Of a stretch of 64,000 nt of DNA, positions 22,182-31,629 are shown one piece after another (within the stretch, counting starts at the first letter, position 1; each line of letters begins with the position of its first letter). The stretch lies in NCBI RefSeq assembly GCF_003270085.1, contig NZ_QFDQ01000003.1:56087-120086 (forward strand), given 5' to 3'. The notes beneath the pieces are model-generated. The model had not been told where the DNA came from, did not search any database, and saw only the letters and a program-made list of their open reading frames with translations. Origin of the DNA: Streptomyces triticisoli. Lineage in GTDB: Bacteria; Actinomycetota; Actinomycetes; Streptomycetales; Streptomycetaceae. Both the position numbers and the translations under genes were made by a program.

Positions 22182-23558
22182 TCACACTCGCTGCCACAGC
22201 GCCGGTACGTTCGGCGGCTCCCAGCCAGGCTGGGCCTGGTGGCCCTGGAGGCAGCGGTAGGTGGCGCCGCCGTAGGTCACCGTGTCACCCGCCTTGTAGA
22301 CGGTACCGGCCGCCCAGGTGCCGCCCGGGTCACCGGGACCGGGGTCTTCGGGGCCGTTGGTGGTCGTCTTCAGCGTGAGCCCGTAGCTGCTCAGGATCGG
22401 GTTGACGGGCTGGAAGAACGTCGTCCCGCCGCTGGAGCAGTTGCCCGAGCCGCCCGAGGTGACGCCCTGCGCCTGGCTGCCGGAGATGTACGAGCCGCCC
22501 GAGTCACCGGGCTCGGCGCACACCGAGGTGCGGGTGACCCCGGAGACGGTGCCCTCCTGGTAGGTCACGCTGGTGTTCAGCTGCTGGACCGTGCCGCAGT
22601 GCCAGCCGGTCGTCGAGCCGGAGCGGCAGACGGAGGAGCCCACGGTCGCCACCGTGGACCCGGTCACCTGGACGTTCCGGCCGCTCTGGTTGACGTAAGG
22701 GGTCGCCGTCCAGCTGGAGTTGGTGGCCACCCAGGCCATGTCGCTGCCGGGGAAGACCGACGCCTGGAAGGTGCCCTGGGCCACCCGGTTGGACCCGGTG
22801 GTGCTGCTGCCCGCCCGGCCGCAGTGCCCGGCGGTGGCGAAGCCCTGCTGGGTGCCCTTGGTGACCGGGAAACCGATCGAGCAGCGGGAGCTGTTGTTGA
22901 TGTAGTACGCCTCGCCACCCCGCAGGTCGTACAGCGCACGCGGCCGTTCGGCCGACTTCCGCACCCGTACCAGGTCACGGTCGACGCCTGCCGCGGCCAG
23001 CAGGTGCCGCGCCGCGGCCGGTCGTACCGCCTCCACCACCACGGTGTTGTCACGGACGTCGACGTACCAGACCGGCGCGTCGACGGTGGACGTGTGCCGC
23101 GCGGCCCGGTCCAGGCGCGCCTTGGCCGCGTCCAGCGTGGCGAGGGAGTGCCGGACGACGACGGCCTCGGCGCCCCCGGCCTCGATCGCCGGGACGTCGG
23201 CGGCGTCGGTGGTGGCCACGGTCAGCGTGCCCGACTCGGCGCCGCGTACCCAGGCGCCCGCGAAGTCGGCGCCCAGCGCACCCCGCAGCCGGCCGGCCGT
23301 GGCGCCCGCCTCCGCCTCGTTGGCCAGCCGCCGCTCGGCCTGCTGCCGGTCCAGGCCCAGGTCGCGCCGCATGGCGTGCAGTACGGCGGGGGAGGTGTCG
23401 GCGGTACGGAGGGTCTGCGCGGCCGACGGCCCGTGCGGCCCGGTGGGGGCGGGGACGGGGGCCGTCCCGGCATTCGCCGAACCGCTCAGGCCGGTCAGGA
23501 GCAGGGCTCCCGTCGCCGCCAGGGCGGCGCACACGGCTCTGGTGTGTCGCTGGAGCAT
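22182..23558 (-). CDS. sprC: Streptogrisin C-type serine protease with chitin-binding domain
   Basis: A secreted chymotrypsin-fold (S1, alpha-lytic-protease-type) protease of 458 residues. It has a signal peptide (residues 1-30), a propeptide of about 175 residues acting as folding chaperone, and a mature protease near residues 211-395 with catalytic His245 (ATAGHCG), Asp273 (GSDMAWV) and Ser353 (PGDSGGS). A Pro/Gly linker and a C-terminal chitin-binding CBM5/12-like module follow (YKAGDTVTYGGATYRCLQGH...PPNVPALWQ). Length and architecture match streptogrisin C. GGAG precedes the ATG at 23558. It probably degrades chitin-associated protein outside the cell. Confidence 0.93.
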   Translation of the reverse strand: MLQRHTRAVCAALAATGALLLTGLSGSANAGTAPVPAPTGPHGPSAAQTLRTADTSPAVLHAMRRDLGLDRQQAERRLANEAEAGATAGRLRGALGADFAGAWVRGAESGTLTVATTDAADVPAIEAGGAEAVVVRHSLATLDAAKARLDRAARHTSTVDAPVWYVDVRDNTVVVEAVRPAAARHLLAAAGVDRDLVRVRKSAERPRALYDLRGGEAYYINNSSRCSIGFPVTKGTQQGFATAGHCGRAGSSTTGSNRVAQGTFQASVFPGSDMAWVATNSSWTATPYVNQSGRNVQVTGSTVATVGSSVCRSGSTTGWHCGTVQQLNTSVTYQEGTVSGVTRTSVCAEPGDSGGSYISGSQAQGVTSGGSGNCSSGGTTFFQPVNPILSSYGLTLKTTTNGPEDPGPGDPGGTWAAGTVYKAGDTVTYGGATYRCLQGHQAQPGWEPPNVPALWQRV

Positions 23559-23647
23559 GGGGTCTCCTCGGTCTCGGTGGGAGGTGCCGAAACCGTAGGG
23601 AGGATCAACTCCGTGTCATAAGCCATCAGTTGACCCCCCTGTCCGAC

Positions 23648-23700
23648 GTTATGGAGCGCTGCCCGGCGTTGTGGAGCGCTGCCCGGCGTCGTGGAACGGC
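23648..23700. repeat. 20-bp tandem repeat between the protease and LysR genes
   Basis: TGGAGCGCTGCCCGGCGT occurs at 23652-23669 and 23672-23689, and a third partial copy (TGGAACGGC) starts at 23692, giving an exact 20-bp period. Each unit contains the palindrome AGCGCT. The array lies 90 bp upstream of the protease start and downstream of the LysR gene, so it could bind a regulator of the protease. Confidence 0.8.
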
Positions 23701-23722
23701 CGTTCACGGAGGTGGGACGCGG

Positions 23723-24685
23723 TCACGTCACCCCCGCGTCCGGCCGCCCGCCCGTGGTGAGCCAGTCGGCGTAGCCGCGACTGCGCGTCGCCGCGCCCGC
23801 GTGCGCGGTGCGGGCCCGGGCCAGAACGGTCGCCGCGGTGTCCGGCCGCTGGGTCGCCGGGTGCCAGCCCAGCAGGTGCCGCCACACCAGCGGCGTACCG
23901 GTCAGCGGCTTGGTGGTGATGCCGGGCGTGGTCGGAAAGGTGGCCCGGCACAGCCCCACGGCCCGGCCCACCTGCACCAGGTGCACGCAGGACGCGGTGT
24001 CCGTCTCGTACATCCGCCGCGGAGTGAACCCGGCGCGGGCGCAGGCCGCCGTGAAGCAGTCGGCGAAGCAGCCGTCGCCGGGCACGCACGCCCACTCCTC
24101 GTCCGCCAGTCCGGCCAGGTCCACCTCGCGTCCGCGGGCGAGCGGATGCCCCTCCGGGAGCATCACGAACACGGGGTCGACGGCGATCTCCCGCCAGACG
24201 AGCTGCTCGGCATCCGGCGGCGCGGCCGTGCCGCACGTCCCGGCGACGGCGAAGTCCAGGCGGCCCTCGGCGAGCAGGGCGGCCAGCTCCCGCTCGGACC
24301 AGGAAGTGTGGGTGGTCACCTGGGCGTCGGGCGCGGCGTCCGCCAGCAGGTCCACCAGGGCGCCCAGCAGCGGCCCGTGCGTGGCACCCAGCCGCAGCCA
24401 CTCGGCTGCCCGCCGGGCCTGCGCGAACCGGGCCGCCTCCTGCTGGAGTCCGGTCACGGCGGGCAGCACGATCCGGGCCCGCTCCAGCACCAGTTCGCCC
24501 AGGGCGGTGGCCCGCACCCCGTGCCGTCCGCGCGCGAACAGCTCCCCGCCCAGGGCTCGTTCGATGCGCCTGAGCTGCGCGCTCAGCGCGGGTTGCGCGA
24601 GTCCGAGAACCGCTGCCGCCCGGGTGAGGCTTCCCGCCTCGGCGATCGTCCGGACCGTCTTCAGATGCCGCAACTCCAGCTCCAT
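23723..24685 (-). CDS. LysR-family transcriptional regulator
   Basis: A 320-residue regulator. The N-terminal winged helix-turn-helix covers residues 1-60 (HLKTVRTIAEAGSLTRAAAV, LGLAQPALSAQLRRIERALG), followed by a LysR substrate-binding domain (residues 90-290) with several Cys. The ATG at 24685 is taken because it begins the canonical MELELRHLKT; an in-frame start 123 bp upstream adds non-family residues. It is divergent from the GH115 gene (164 bp apart) and upstream of the protease in the same direction, so either may be its target. Effector unknown. Confidence 0.9.
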   Translation of the reverse strand: MELELRHLKTVRTIAEAGSLTRAAAVLGLAQPALSAQLRRIERALGGELFARGRHGVRATALGELVLERARIVLPAVTGLQQEAARFAQARRAAEWLRLGATHGPLLGALVDLLADAAPDAQVTTHTSWSERELAALLAEGRLDFAVAGTCGTAAPPDAEQLVWREIAVDPVFVMLPEGHPLARGREVDLAGLADEEWACVPGDGCFADCFTAACARAGFTPRRMYETDTASCVHLVQVGRAVGLCRATFPTTPGITTKPLTGTPLVWRHLLGWHPATQRPDTAATVLARARTAHAGAATRSRGYADWLTTGGRPDAGVT

Positions 24686-24849
24686 GCAGGGAGCTTGCGA
24701 CGCCGGAGGCAGGCGGGCAAGGGGTTGGTCCAGACCGGACGTGGGCGCTGTTACGAAACTATTCGACGTGTACGACCCCTGGTTCCCCGCGAGCCCCTCA
24801 CCCACCATTTGTCATGTCACTAACCAAATTCGAGTGGGAGGGGTGTGCC

Positions 24850-27800
24850 ATGTCTGCGCACGTCAGCCGGAGAGCCGTCCTGGGTGCCGCGGGCCTCGCC
24901 GCGGTGCCGGCGCTGTCGCCGGGTGTGCCGGGTGCGTCGGACACCGCGTGGGCGGCGGCCGGGAGCGGAAGCGGCGGGGGTCCGCGGGTGACGGACCCGG
25001 GGGCGTACGTCTCCTTCGCGCCCCGCGAACCGAGGCCGGGCTCCTTCTCCCTGGTGGGCGCCCCGGTCGTGGTCAGCGCCGACGACCACCCCGGAGTCGT
25101 ACGGGCGGCAGGGGACCTGCGCGGGGACATCGAGCGGGTCACGGGCGTACGCCCGGGGCGCACCGTGGCGCGCTTCGCCGTCCTGGTGGGGACGATCGGC
25201 CGCAGCCCGCTGGTCGACGGCCTGGTGAAGTCGGGGAAGCTGGACGTCACCGGCGTGCGCGGTCGCTGGGAGACGTCGCTCCAGACGGTGGTGGACCACC
25301 CGATGCCGGGGGTGGAGCGCGCCCTCGTCATCGCGGGCAGCGACCCGCGCGGCACGATCTTCGGGGCGTACGACGTCTCGTACGGCATCGGCGTCTCGCC
25401 CTGGTACTGGTGGGACGACGTCCCGCCCACCCCCAGGCACCGCGTCTGGATCCTGCCGGGCCGCCACACGCAGGGCACGCCGACGGTGAAGTACCGCGGC
25501 ATCTTCATCAACGACGAGAACCCGGCGCTGGGCACCTGGGCGCCGGAGTACTTCGGCCCGGGAAAGGCCCCGGGCCACCCCGGCGGCTTCACCGCCGACT
25601 TCTACGCCAAGGTGTTCGAACTCCTGCTCCGCCTGAAGGGCAACTACCTCTGGCCGGCGGTGTGGGGCCGCGCCTTCGCCGAGGACGACCCGGAGAACCA
25701 TCGGCGGGCCACGGAGTACGGCGTTGTCATGGGCACCTCCCATGAGGCCCCCATGATGCGCGGCATCGAGGAGTGGAACCGCCACGCGAGCGCGGGCAGC
25801 GACCCCTACGGCGGCAACGGCGAGTGGTCGTACCTCCGCAACGCCGACGCGATCAAGGCGTACTGGCGGGACGGCATCCAACGCATGGTGGACCAGGGCT
25901 TCGAGGGCGTCGTCACCCTGGGCATGCGTGGAAACGGCGACACCAGCCTCCCGGACGGCGACGGCATCGAGCTGATGCAGGAGATCATCGCCGAGCAGCG
26001 CCGCATCATCGAGGAGGTCACCGGCCGGCCGGCCGCCGAGACCCCGCAGGTCTGGACCCTCTACAAGGAGGTGCAGCGCTACTGGGACCGCGGCCTGCGC
26101 GCCCCCGACGACGTCACGGTCGTCCTCACCGACGACAACTGGGGCAACATCCGCAAGCACCCCGACCCCGCGGAGGGCCCCCGAGCCGGCGGCCACGGCC
26201 TCTACTACCACTTCGACTACGTGGGCGCGGGCCGCAACTACAAGTGGGTCGACACGGCGAACCTCCGCAACGTCTGGGAGCAACTCCACCAGGCCCACGC
26301 CTACGGCAACCACGGCCTGTGGGTGGTCAACGTAGGGGACCTGAAGGGCAACGAACTCCCCACGGAGTTCTTCCTGAACTACGCCTGGAATCCGGACAGT
26401 CTGCCTTTCGAACACCTGGAGGAGTGGGAACGCCGCTACGCCCGCCAGAACTTCGGCGAGGCGGCCGCCGCCCCGATCGCGGAGGTCCTGGCGACGTACG
26501 GCCGCCTCCAGGCCCGCCGCAAGCCGGAGCTCCTGAACCGTCGCATCACCCTCCAGGACGGCGAGGTCGTCTACGACGACGAGCAGACCCCGTTCCACTT
26601 CGCCCACCGGGAGCTGGAGCGGGTGACGGAGGAGTGGAAAACCCTGGCCCGCAAGGCCGACCGCATAGCGCGCCGGCTGCCCGCCCGCACCCAGGACGCC
26701 TGGTTCGAGCTGGTCGGCTACGAGGTGGAGGCCACCGCGAACCTCTACGCCCTGAGACAGGCGGAGTTCACCAACCTCCTCTACGCGAGGCAGGGCCGCG
26801 CGGCGACCAACGACCGTGCGAAGGAAGCGGAAGCGGGCCTGGAGCGTGACTTCGCCCTCGCCGACCGCTTCAACCACGAGGTGGCGGGCGGCAAGTGGAA
26901 CGGCTTCCAGACCCAGCCCCACATCGGCTACGGCGACGTGGAGCGCTACGGCCCGAACGCCGGCTGGCAGCAGCCGGAGAAGGACAACGTGGCCCTGCCG
27001 GACGAACTGTTCCCGGCGGTGCAGCGGATCGAGATACCGAGCGCCGCCGCACTGGGCGTCTCGGTGGACGGCGCGGAGGACGCGGGCAGTTGGTGGCCGG
27101 GCGGGGCGACGACCGGGGCGACGCTGCCGGTGTTCAGCCCGTACCAGACCCGACCGCAGCAGTACGTGGAGATCTTCAACCGGGGCCGCACCCCCTTCGA
27201 GTACCGCATCACGCCGTCGGCCCCGTGGCTGCGGGTCGACCGCCCCCGGGGCCGGGTGGAGAAACAGGTCCGGGTGGAGGTCCGGGTGGACTGGCGCAGG
27301 GTGCCGCCCGGCGGCGCGGAGGCGCATCTGACGATCACGGGAGCGGGGGCCACCGTGACGGTCGCCTGCACGGCGGAGAACCCGTCACGCCGGTCCTTGC
27401 GGGGCTTCGTCGAGGCGGGCGGCTACGTGGCGATCGACGCGGAGCACTACGACCGCGCGGTGGGGCAGTGGCGCCGGCTGGACGACATCGGCCGCACGAC
27501 GTCGGGGATGACCCAGTGGCCGGTGACGGCCCCGCGCCGCACCCCCGGCCGCCCGGACTCCCCCCGCCTGGAGTACGAGGTGACCTTCGTGTCGCGGCCG
27601 GGCGAGGTGACGGTCTGGGCGGAGCTGTCCCCGAGGAACCCGTCCCTCCCGACCGGCAACCTGCGCTACGCGGTCTCCTTCGACGAGGGTGCCCCCCAGA
27701 CGGTCGACATCAACGCGGGCGCGGACGACGGCCTGCTGAACATGCGGTGGGCCCGGAACACCTCCGACAACGTCAACCGCACGGCAACAAGGCACAAGCT

Positions 27801-27930
27801 CACCCGTCCGGGCGTCCACCGCCTGAAGTTCTGGACGGTGGACCCCACGGTGATCCTCCAACGCCTGCTGATCGACACGGGCGGCCTGCCGGAGACGTAT
27901 CTGGGACCGCTGGAGAGCATGCGGCTTTAA
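24850..27930 (+). CDS. Tat-exported glycoside hydrolase family 115 (alpha-glucuronidase-type)
   Basis: A 1,026-residue enzyme. A Tat signal is seen (SRRAVLGAAGLAAVPALSPG, cleavage near AWAAAG). The central domain has GH115-like segments: GIFINDENPALGTW, LKGNYLWPAVWG, MGTSHEAPMMRG, VTLGMRGNGDT and LTDDNWGNIRK. C-terminal beta-sandwich domains follow (IEIPSAAALGVSVDG onward). GH115 enzymes remove 4-O-methyl-glucuronic acid from xylan, so a role in hemicellulose breakdown is likely. GGGAGGGG precedes ATG 24850. The gene is divergent from the LysR regulator. Confidence 0.88.
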   Translation: MSAHVSRRAVLGAAGLAAVPALSPGVPGASDTAWAAAGSGSGGGPRVTDPGAYVSFAPREPRPGSFSLVGAPVVVSADDHPGVVRAAGDLRGDIERVTGVRPGRTVARFAVLVGTIGRSPLVDGLVKSGKLDVTGVRGRWETSLQTVVDHPMPGVERALVIAGSDPRGTIFGAYDVSYGIGVSPWYWWDDVPPTPRHRVWILPGRHTQGTPTVKYRGIFINDENPALGTWAPEYFGPGKAPGHPGGFTADFYAKVFELLLRLKGNYLWPAVWGRAFAEDDPENHRRATEYGVVMGTSHEAPMMRGIEEWNRHASAGSDPYGGNGEWSYLRNADAIKAYWRDGIQRMVDQGFEGVVTLGMRGNGDTSLPDGDGIELMQEIIAEQRRIIEEVTGRPAAETPQVWTLYKEVQRYWDRGLRAPDDVTVVLTDDNWGNIRKHPDPAEGPRAGGHGLYYHFDYVGAGRNYKWVDTANLRNVWEQLHQAHAYGNHGLWVVNVGDLKGNELPTEFFLNYAWNPDSLPFEHLEEWERRYARQNFGEAAAAPIAEVLATYGRLQARRKPELLNRRITLQDGEVVYDDEQTPFHFAHRELERVTEEWKTLARKADRIARRLPARTQDAWFELVGYEVEATANLYALRQAEFTNLLYARQGRAATNDRAKEAEAGLERDFALADRFNHEVAGGKWNGFQTQPHIGYGDVERYGPNAGWQQPEKDNVALPDELFPAVQRIEIPSAAALGVSVDGAEDAGSWWPGGATTGATLPVFSPYQTRPQQYVEIFNRGRTPFEYRITPSAPWLRVDRPRGRVEKQVRVEVRVDWRRVPPGGAEAHLTITGAGATVTVACTAENPSRRSLRGFVEAGGYVAIDAEHYDRAVGQWRRLDDIGRTTSGMTQWPVTAPRRTPGRPDSPRLEYEVTFVSRPGEVTVWAELSPRNPSLPTGNLRYAVSFDEGAPQTVDINAGADDGLLNMRWARNTSDNVNRTATRHKLTRPGVHRLKFWTVDPTVILQRLLIDTGGLPETYLGPLESMRL

Positions 27931-28017
27931 CCCGGTTCGGCACTGACAGTGGACGGGACTAGAGTTGTGTTACTGGCGGGGCTCCCGCTTAACGAACTCA
28001 CGGGGGAGGACGTTGAC

Positions 28018-28599
28018 TTGTCGGATGACGCTGGGACCGATGCACCGCTGATGCCGTTGGTGCCGTTGGCGCCGTTGATGGCCGGTCTTCCCGGTCTGTT
28101 CGGTGTGGCCGGTGCCGCCGCTGGGGCTGCGGCCGATGTGGCCACGGAGCTGTCGTCGTTCACGAAGTTCCAGAAGCGGGTGGACGATCTGATCCGCGAT
28201 CTGAAGGGCTCGGAGGCCGGTCCGGGCAAGGTGGGGGAGGCCCAGCTCGCCCGGCACCAGTTCGGTGGCGGAAGCGGGTCGTGGGCGGAGGCGGCCGGTC
28301 TGTACTCGGCGTACGAGACGGTGATCAGCGAGCTGGAAACGCTGTCGAAGCTGCTGTCGGACTCGATGGAGGGCATGGGCATCGCGGTCCTGGCCTCGCA
28401 CAAGGGCTACGCGAACATCGACGTGGACGTGCGGAGCCGGATGGCGGCGATCAGCGCGGAGACGACGAAGCACTACGGCGGGAGCTACGACCCGTCGCTG
28501 CCGCAGAAGAGCCAGGACGGCGGTGAGCACGGCGGCGGGACTGCCGAGCCCACGCAGCCGGCCCAGCCGTCGGCGGGCGACGCGGGGGGCACCATCTGA
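28018..28599 (+). CDS. Type VII secretion-associated helical protein
   Basis: Not recognised as a named family. It is a 193-residue protein with TTG 28018 as the likely start (GGGGGAGGA at 28002-28010). It has a hydrophobic Pro/Ala/Gly-rich segment (residues about 12-42), then predicted amphipathic helices (SFTKFQKRVDDLIRDLK, YSAYETVISELETLSKLLSD) and a Gly/Glu/Pro tail. Its stop overlaps the next start (TGATG), so the two are translationally coupled. Pairing with a WXG100-like protein and a mycosin suggests a type VII secretion substrate or chaperone; inferred from context. Confidence 0.75.
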   Translation: MSDDAGTDAPLMPLVPLAPLMAGLPGLFGVAGAAAGAAADVATELSSFTKFQKRVDDLIRDLKGSEAGPGKVGEAQLARHQFGGGSGSWAEAAGLYSAYETVISELETLSKLLSDSMEGMGIAVLASHKGYANIDVDVRSRMAAISAETTKHYGGSYDPSLPQKSQDGGEHGGGTAEPTQPAQPSAGDAGGTI

Positions 28600-30203
28600 T
28601 GGCGGGTGGCAGGGGCAGCGGCGGTGGTACGTCCTTCGAAAGCATGAGCCACGAGCAGATGCTGGCGTGGCTGGACCAGGCGAACGCGGGGGAGGTGCAG
28701 GCGGTCGCGGACCGTCTGAGGGCGGCGGCCGAGGAGATCCGGAAGATCGCGGAGGAGTTGAAGGTCCGCCCGCAGTGGGTGGCGTGGAAGGGCGAGGGCG
28801 CGGAGGCGTTCCGCGCGTGGGCCAACGATCTGGCCAACTCCGCCCTCCGGCTGGGTGACTTCAGTGAGGGTGCGGCGAAGTGGCTGGGCCAGGCGTCGAA
28901 CGCGATCGCCACGGCCCAGGCGTCGATCCCCCGGGACACCAAGGGCGCGCAGGCGAACCTGGCCGCGGCGATGGCGGCCCACAACGACCCGGACGCGGCG
29001 GCGATCCGCACCAAGTCCGCGAGCGAACTCGCCGCCCTGAAGGCCGACCAGGAGAAGGTCCGCCTGGAGGCGGCGGCCCAGATGCGCAAACTGGGACAGT
29101 CGTACAAGCTGTCCGCGACACAGATGGACAACTTGGAACGGCCCAAGTTCCCACCGCCGCCGAACGCGATCAGGCCGCCGATTGACTACCGACCATCTGA
29201 GGACCTGGCGCGTCCTGAAACCAGCAATACCCGTGGCATGGACAGCGGAGGCGTAAGTTCTGGCACCGCCGCTGGTATTGGCGGCATCGCAAGAGCTGAG
29301 CACCGGGATTCTACGATCTCCGGGCTCCCTTCGAATCTGCCGACAAGCGGGTCTCCGTCCAGTCACTCACCTCCGACGGCGGTTGAGCCTGTGACGCACG
29401 TCGGCATCGACTCAGTGTCTGCACTACCGGATGCCCATCAGCCTTCTTCGGGCTCCGGGCCCACGAGTGGGCCTCCCGCGACTGTGCGTCCGGACACAGG
29501 AACCCTGCCGCCGACGAGCGGACTGGTTCCTCCGGTATCGCGTGGCCCTGTACGCATGCCGTCAGCTTCAGGTGGACTCGGGAAGTCAGCCGGTGGGGGA
29601 CGCTTGCCTGGGCAGGCCGGGCAAGCACCCATCGGGCCTGCTCCCGGTCGTGGAGTCGCAGGAATCAGTCCTACCCCGGGTCGAAATCTGCCCATTTCCG
29701 GGGGGCCGACCGACCGCGCCATCCCAATTGGTCAGGGACCGACATCGACATCGGGCAGAGGCGGCGCTCCGTCCGGTTCGGGAATCACCGGTGGCCGTCC
29801 GGCTACACCCTCCACCACCGGTCGGCCGATGGGGCGAGCATCTGGCGTCTCACTTGGTGGCCAGTCCGAAGCCAGTCCAGGCTCTGCCAGCCGCCTGCCG
29901 AACACGGGAGCACCAGCACTGCCTATCACCCAAACTGCAGGACCCACCGCCGGGCGCGCCGCGGCAACGCCGCGCGACGGCATCGTCGGCGGTACTCCGC
30001 AGCGAACAGGCCGTGCTCCGTCGCGATCCGGTGCCCAGCTACCCTCCGCACCGACGAGGGGGGGTATCTCGGGTGGCATGCCCAGCGGGACTGGTTCGCG
30101 GGGTGGTGTTCGCGATACTCAGACCGGATCGACCAGTCGTACGCGGCAGCGGAATGAGAAGCAGAAGAACGGCCGTCGAGGCGAATCACCGACCACCGAC
30201 TGA
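28599..30203 (+). CDS. WXG100/PPE-like protein with long disordered Gly/Pro/Ser tail
   Basis: A 534-residue protein. Residues 15-135 are helical with a W-x-G motif (W63-K64-G65 in VAWKGEGAEAFRAW), the signature of WXG100-type type VII secretion proteins. A second helical stretch continues to about residue 185. Residues 190-534 are low-complexity Gly/Pro/Ser/Thr/Arg (GRGGAPSGSGITGGRP and similar), probably unfolded. Codon use in the tail is less GC-biased than in the head. It overlaps the upstream gene by 1 nt, and the mycosin gene begins 21 nt downstream. Probably secreted or surface-exposed; function unknown. Confidence 0.8.
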   Translation: MAGGRGSGGGTSFESMSHEQMLAWLDQANAGEVQAVADRLRAAAEEIRKIAEELKVRPQWVAWKGEGAEAFRAWANDLANSALRLGDFSEGAAKWLGQASNAIATAQASIPRDTKGAQANLAAAMAAHNDPDAAAIRTKSASELAALKADQEKVRLEAAAQMRKLGQSYKLSATQMDNLERPKFPPPPNAIRPPIDYRPSEDLARPETSNTRGMDSGGVSSGTAAGIGGIARAEHRDSTISGLPSNLPTSGSPSSHSPPTAVEPVTHVGIDSVSALPDAHQPSSGSGPTSGPPATVRPDTGTLPPTSGLVPPVSRGPVRMPSASGGLGKSAGGGRLPGQAGQAPIGPAPGRGVAGISPTPGRNLPISGGPTDRAIPIGQGPTSTSGRGGAPSGSGITGGRPATPSTTGRPMGRASGVSLGGQSEASPGSASRLPNTGAPALPITQTAGPTAGRAAATPRDGIVGGTPQRTGRAPSRSGAQLPSAPTRGGISGGMPSGTGSRGGVRDTQTGSTSRTRQRNEKQKNGRRGESPTTD

Positions 30204-30224
30204 CGATCAGGGAACAGGAAAACC

Positions 30225-31469
30225 ATGCGCATGCCCACAGGCAAGACGTGGCACAGGGGGCTTCGTCCCGTGGCCTCAATGGCCGTGGGCGTACTGCTAG
30301 CTATCAGTCCAGCTACGCTGGCTCATGCTGACTCCACCCGCTCTCAACAGTGGCACCTGGATGCTATGCGCGCCGAGGAGATGTGGCGGACGAGTACGGG
30401 CGAGGGCGTAACTGTCGCTGTCATCGACACCGGGGTCGATCCCGCCAATCCCGACCTAAAAGGACGGGTGCTCGATGGGCTGGACCTGGCACCTTCAAGT
30501 CGTTCAGGTGACGAGCGCACGGATTATGACGGCCACGGCACGGGTATGGCCGGACTCATCGCTGGTACGGGGGCGTACGGGGGCGGAAAAGGTGCGTTCG
30601 GCCTCGCACCTGGCGCCAAGATTCTTCCCATTCGTGTGCCTGCAGAGAACGAAGATGTACTGGGTTTCGCGAGACCCGCGTATTTCAGCAAGGCCATCCG
30701 TTATGCCGCGGACCAGCGTGCCCAGGTCATCAACATTTCCATGGCTTCGTCGATCAACACCCCACAACTTACTGATGCAGTAAAATACGCTTTGGCGCGC
30801 GGCTCGCTGGTCTTTGCAGGCGTGGGCAACGACGCTGACAAAGGCAACCCGGTTCTCTACCCAGCCGGAACCCCCGGTGTCGTTGGTGTGGCAGCGGTGG
30901 GCAAGAACCTCCGGCGTGCATCCTTCTCCGAGCATGGCCCCCAGGTGGACATCGCCGCCCCCGGCGAAGACATGGTCCACGCCTGCGGTGGCAAGACAGG
31001 CCTCTGCAAGACCAGCGGCACCAGCGACGCCACCGCCCTGGCCTCCGCCAGCGCCGCCCTGATCTGGTCCAAGCACCCGGACTGGACCAACAACCAGGTC
31101 CTCCGCGTGATGCTCAACACCATCGGCGCCCCCACGGACGGCACCAAGCGCAACGACTCCATCGGATACGGCATCGTCCGTCCGCGCATCGCCCTGCAGA
31201 ACCCGGGCGACCCCGGGCCGCCGGACGTCTACCCGCTCCCGGACCTGGCAGCCGCGGCATCGCCCTCCGCGCCGCCGAGGCCCACCGAGGTACCGAGCAG
31301 GGATGCCGACGCATCAAATGGTGAGGCCGCCGCTGCCACTGCGTCCCCCAAGGGGAACGACGGCAACGGCATGCTGTGGGTCGGTCTCGGCGCCGGCGCC
31401 GTTCTGCTGATCGGCGGCACCGTGGCGGCCTTCGCTGTCGCGAGGCGCAGGCGGGCCAACGTTCACTGA
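30225..31469 (+). CDS. Mycosin-type subtilisin protease (type VII secretion-associated, S8)
   Basis: A 414-residue membrane-anchored serine protease. It has a signal peptide (residues 1-36), a subtilase domain with Asp68 (VAVIDTGVD), His104 (DGHGTGMAG), oxyanion Asn202 (GVGND) and Ser267 (SGTSDATALASA), a Pro/Ala-rich spacer, one C-terminal transmembrane helix (WVGLGAGAVLLIGGTVAAF) and a basic cytoplasmic tail RRRR. This architecture is that of MycP, which stabilises and processes at ESX/type VII systems. No EccB/C/D/E genes are in the window. The first half is less GC-rich than surrounding genes. Confidence 0.9.
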   Translation: MRMPTGKTWHRGLRPVASMAVGVLLAISPATLAHADSTRSQQWHLDAMRAEEMWRTSTGEGVTVAVIDTGVDPANPDLKGRVLDGLDLAPSSRSGDERTDYDGHGTGMAGLIAGTGAYGGGKGAFGLAPGAKILPIRVPAENEDVLGFARPAYFSKAIRYAADQRAQVINISMASSINTPQLTDAVKYALARGSLVFAGVGNDADKGNPVLYPAGTPGVVGVAAVGKNLRRASFSEHGPQVDIAAPGEDMVHACGGKTGLCKTSGTSDATALASASAALIWSKHPDWTNNQVLRVMLNTIGAPTDGTKRNDSIGYGIVRPRIALQNPGDPGPPDVYPLPDLAAAASPSAPPRPTEVPSRDADASNGEAAAATASPKGNDGNGMLWVGLGAGAVLLIGGTVAAFAVARRRRANVH

Positions 31470-31629
31470 TCTTTTTCTCTGTCCAGTGAAGGACCCGACC
31501 GTCCCCCAGAAGCGCCGAGGACCAAAGGTAACCACCGTGTTACTCAGGCTAGTTGCTAGCGTGGCGGGCGCAGGCCAACCGAACCGACGTGGGTAGAGCG
31601 TCGTGACAGCGGATGCAGAGGAGTGCCAC
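31470..31629. other. Intergenic region within the type VII island
   Basis: 160 bp including a T-rich GATCTTTTTCTCTG just after the mycosin stop, without a strong stem. A new transcription unit may start here (CTAGTTGCTAGCG at 31548-31560), but no promoter is firm. Confidence 0.4.
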
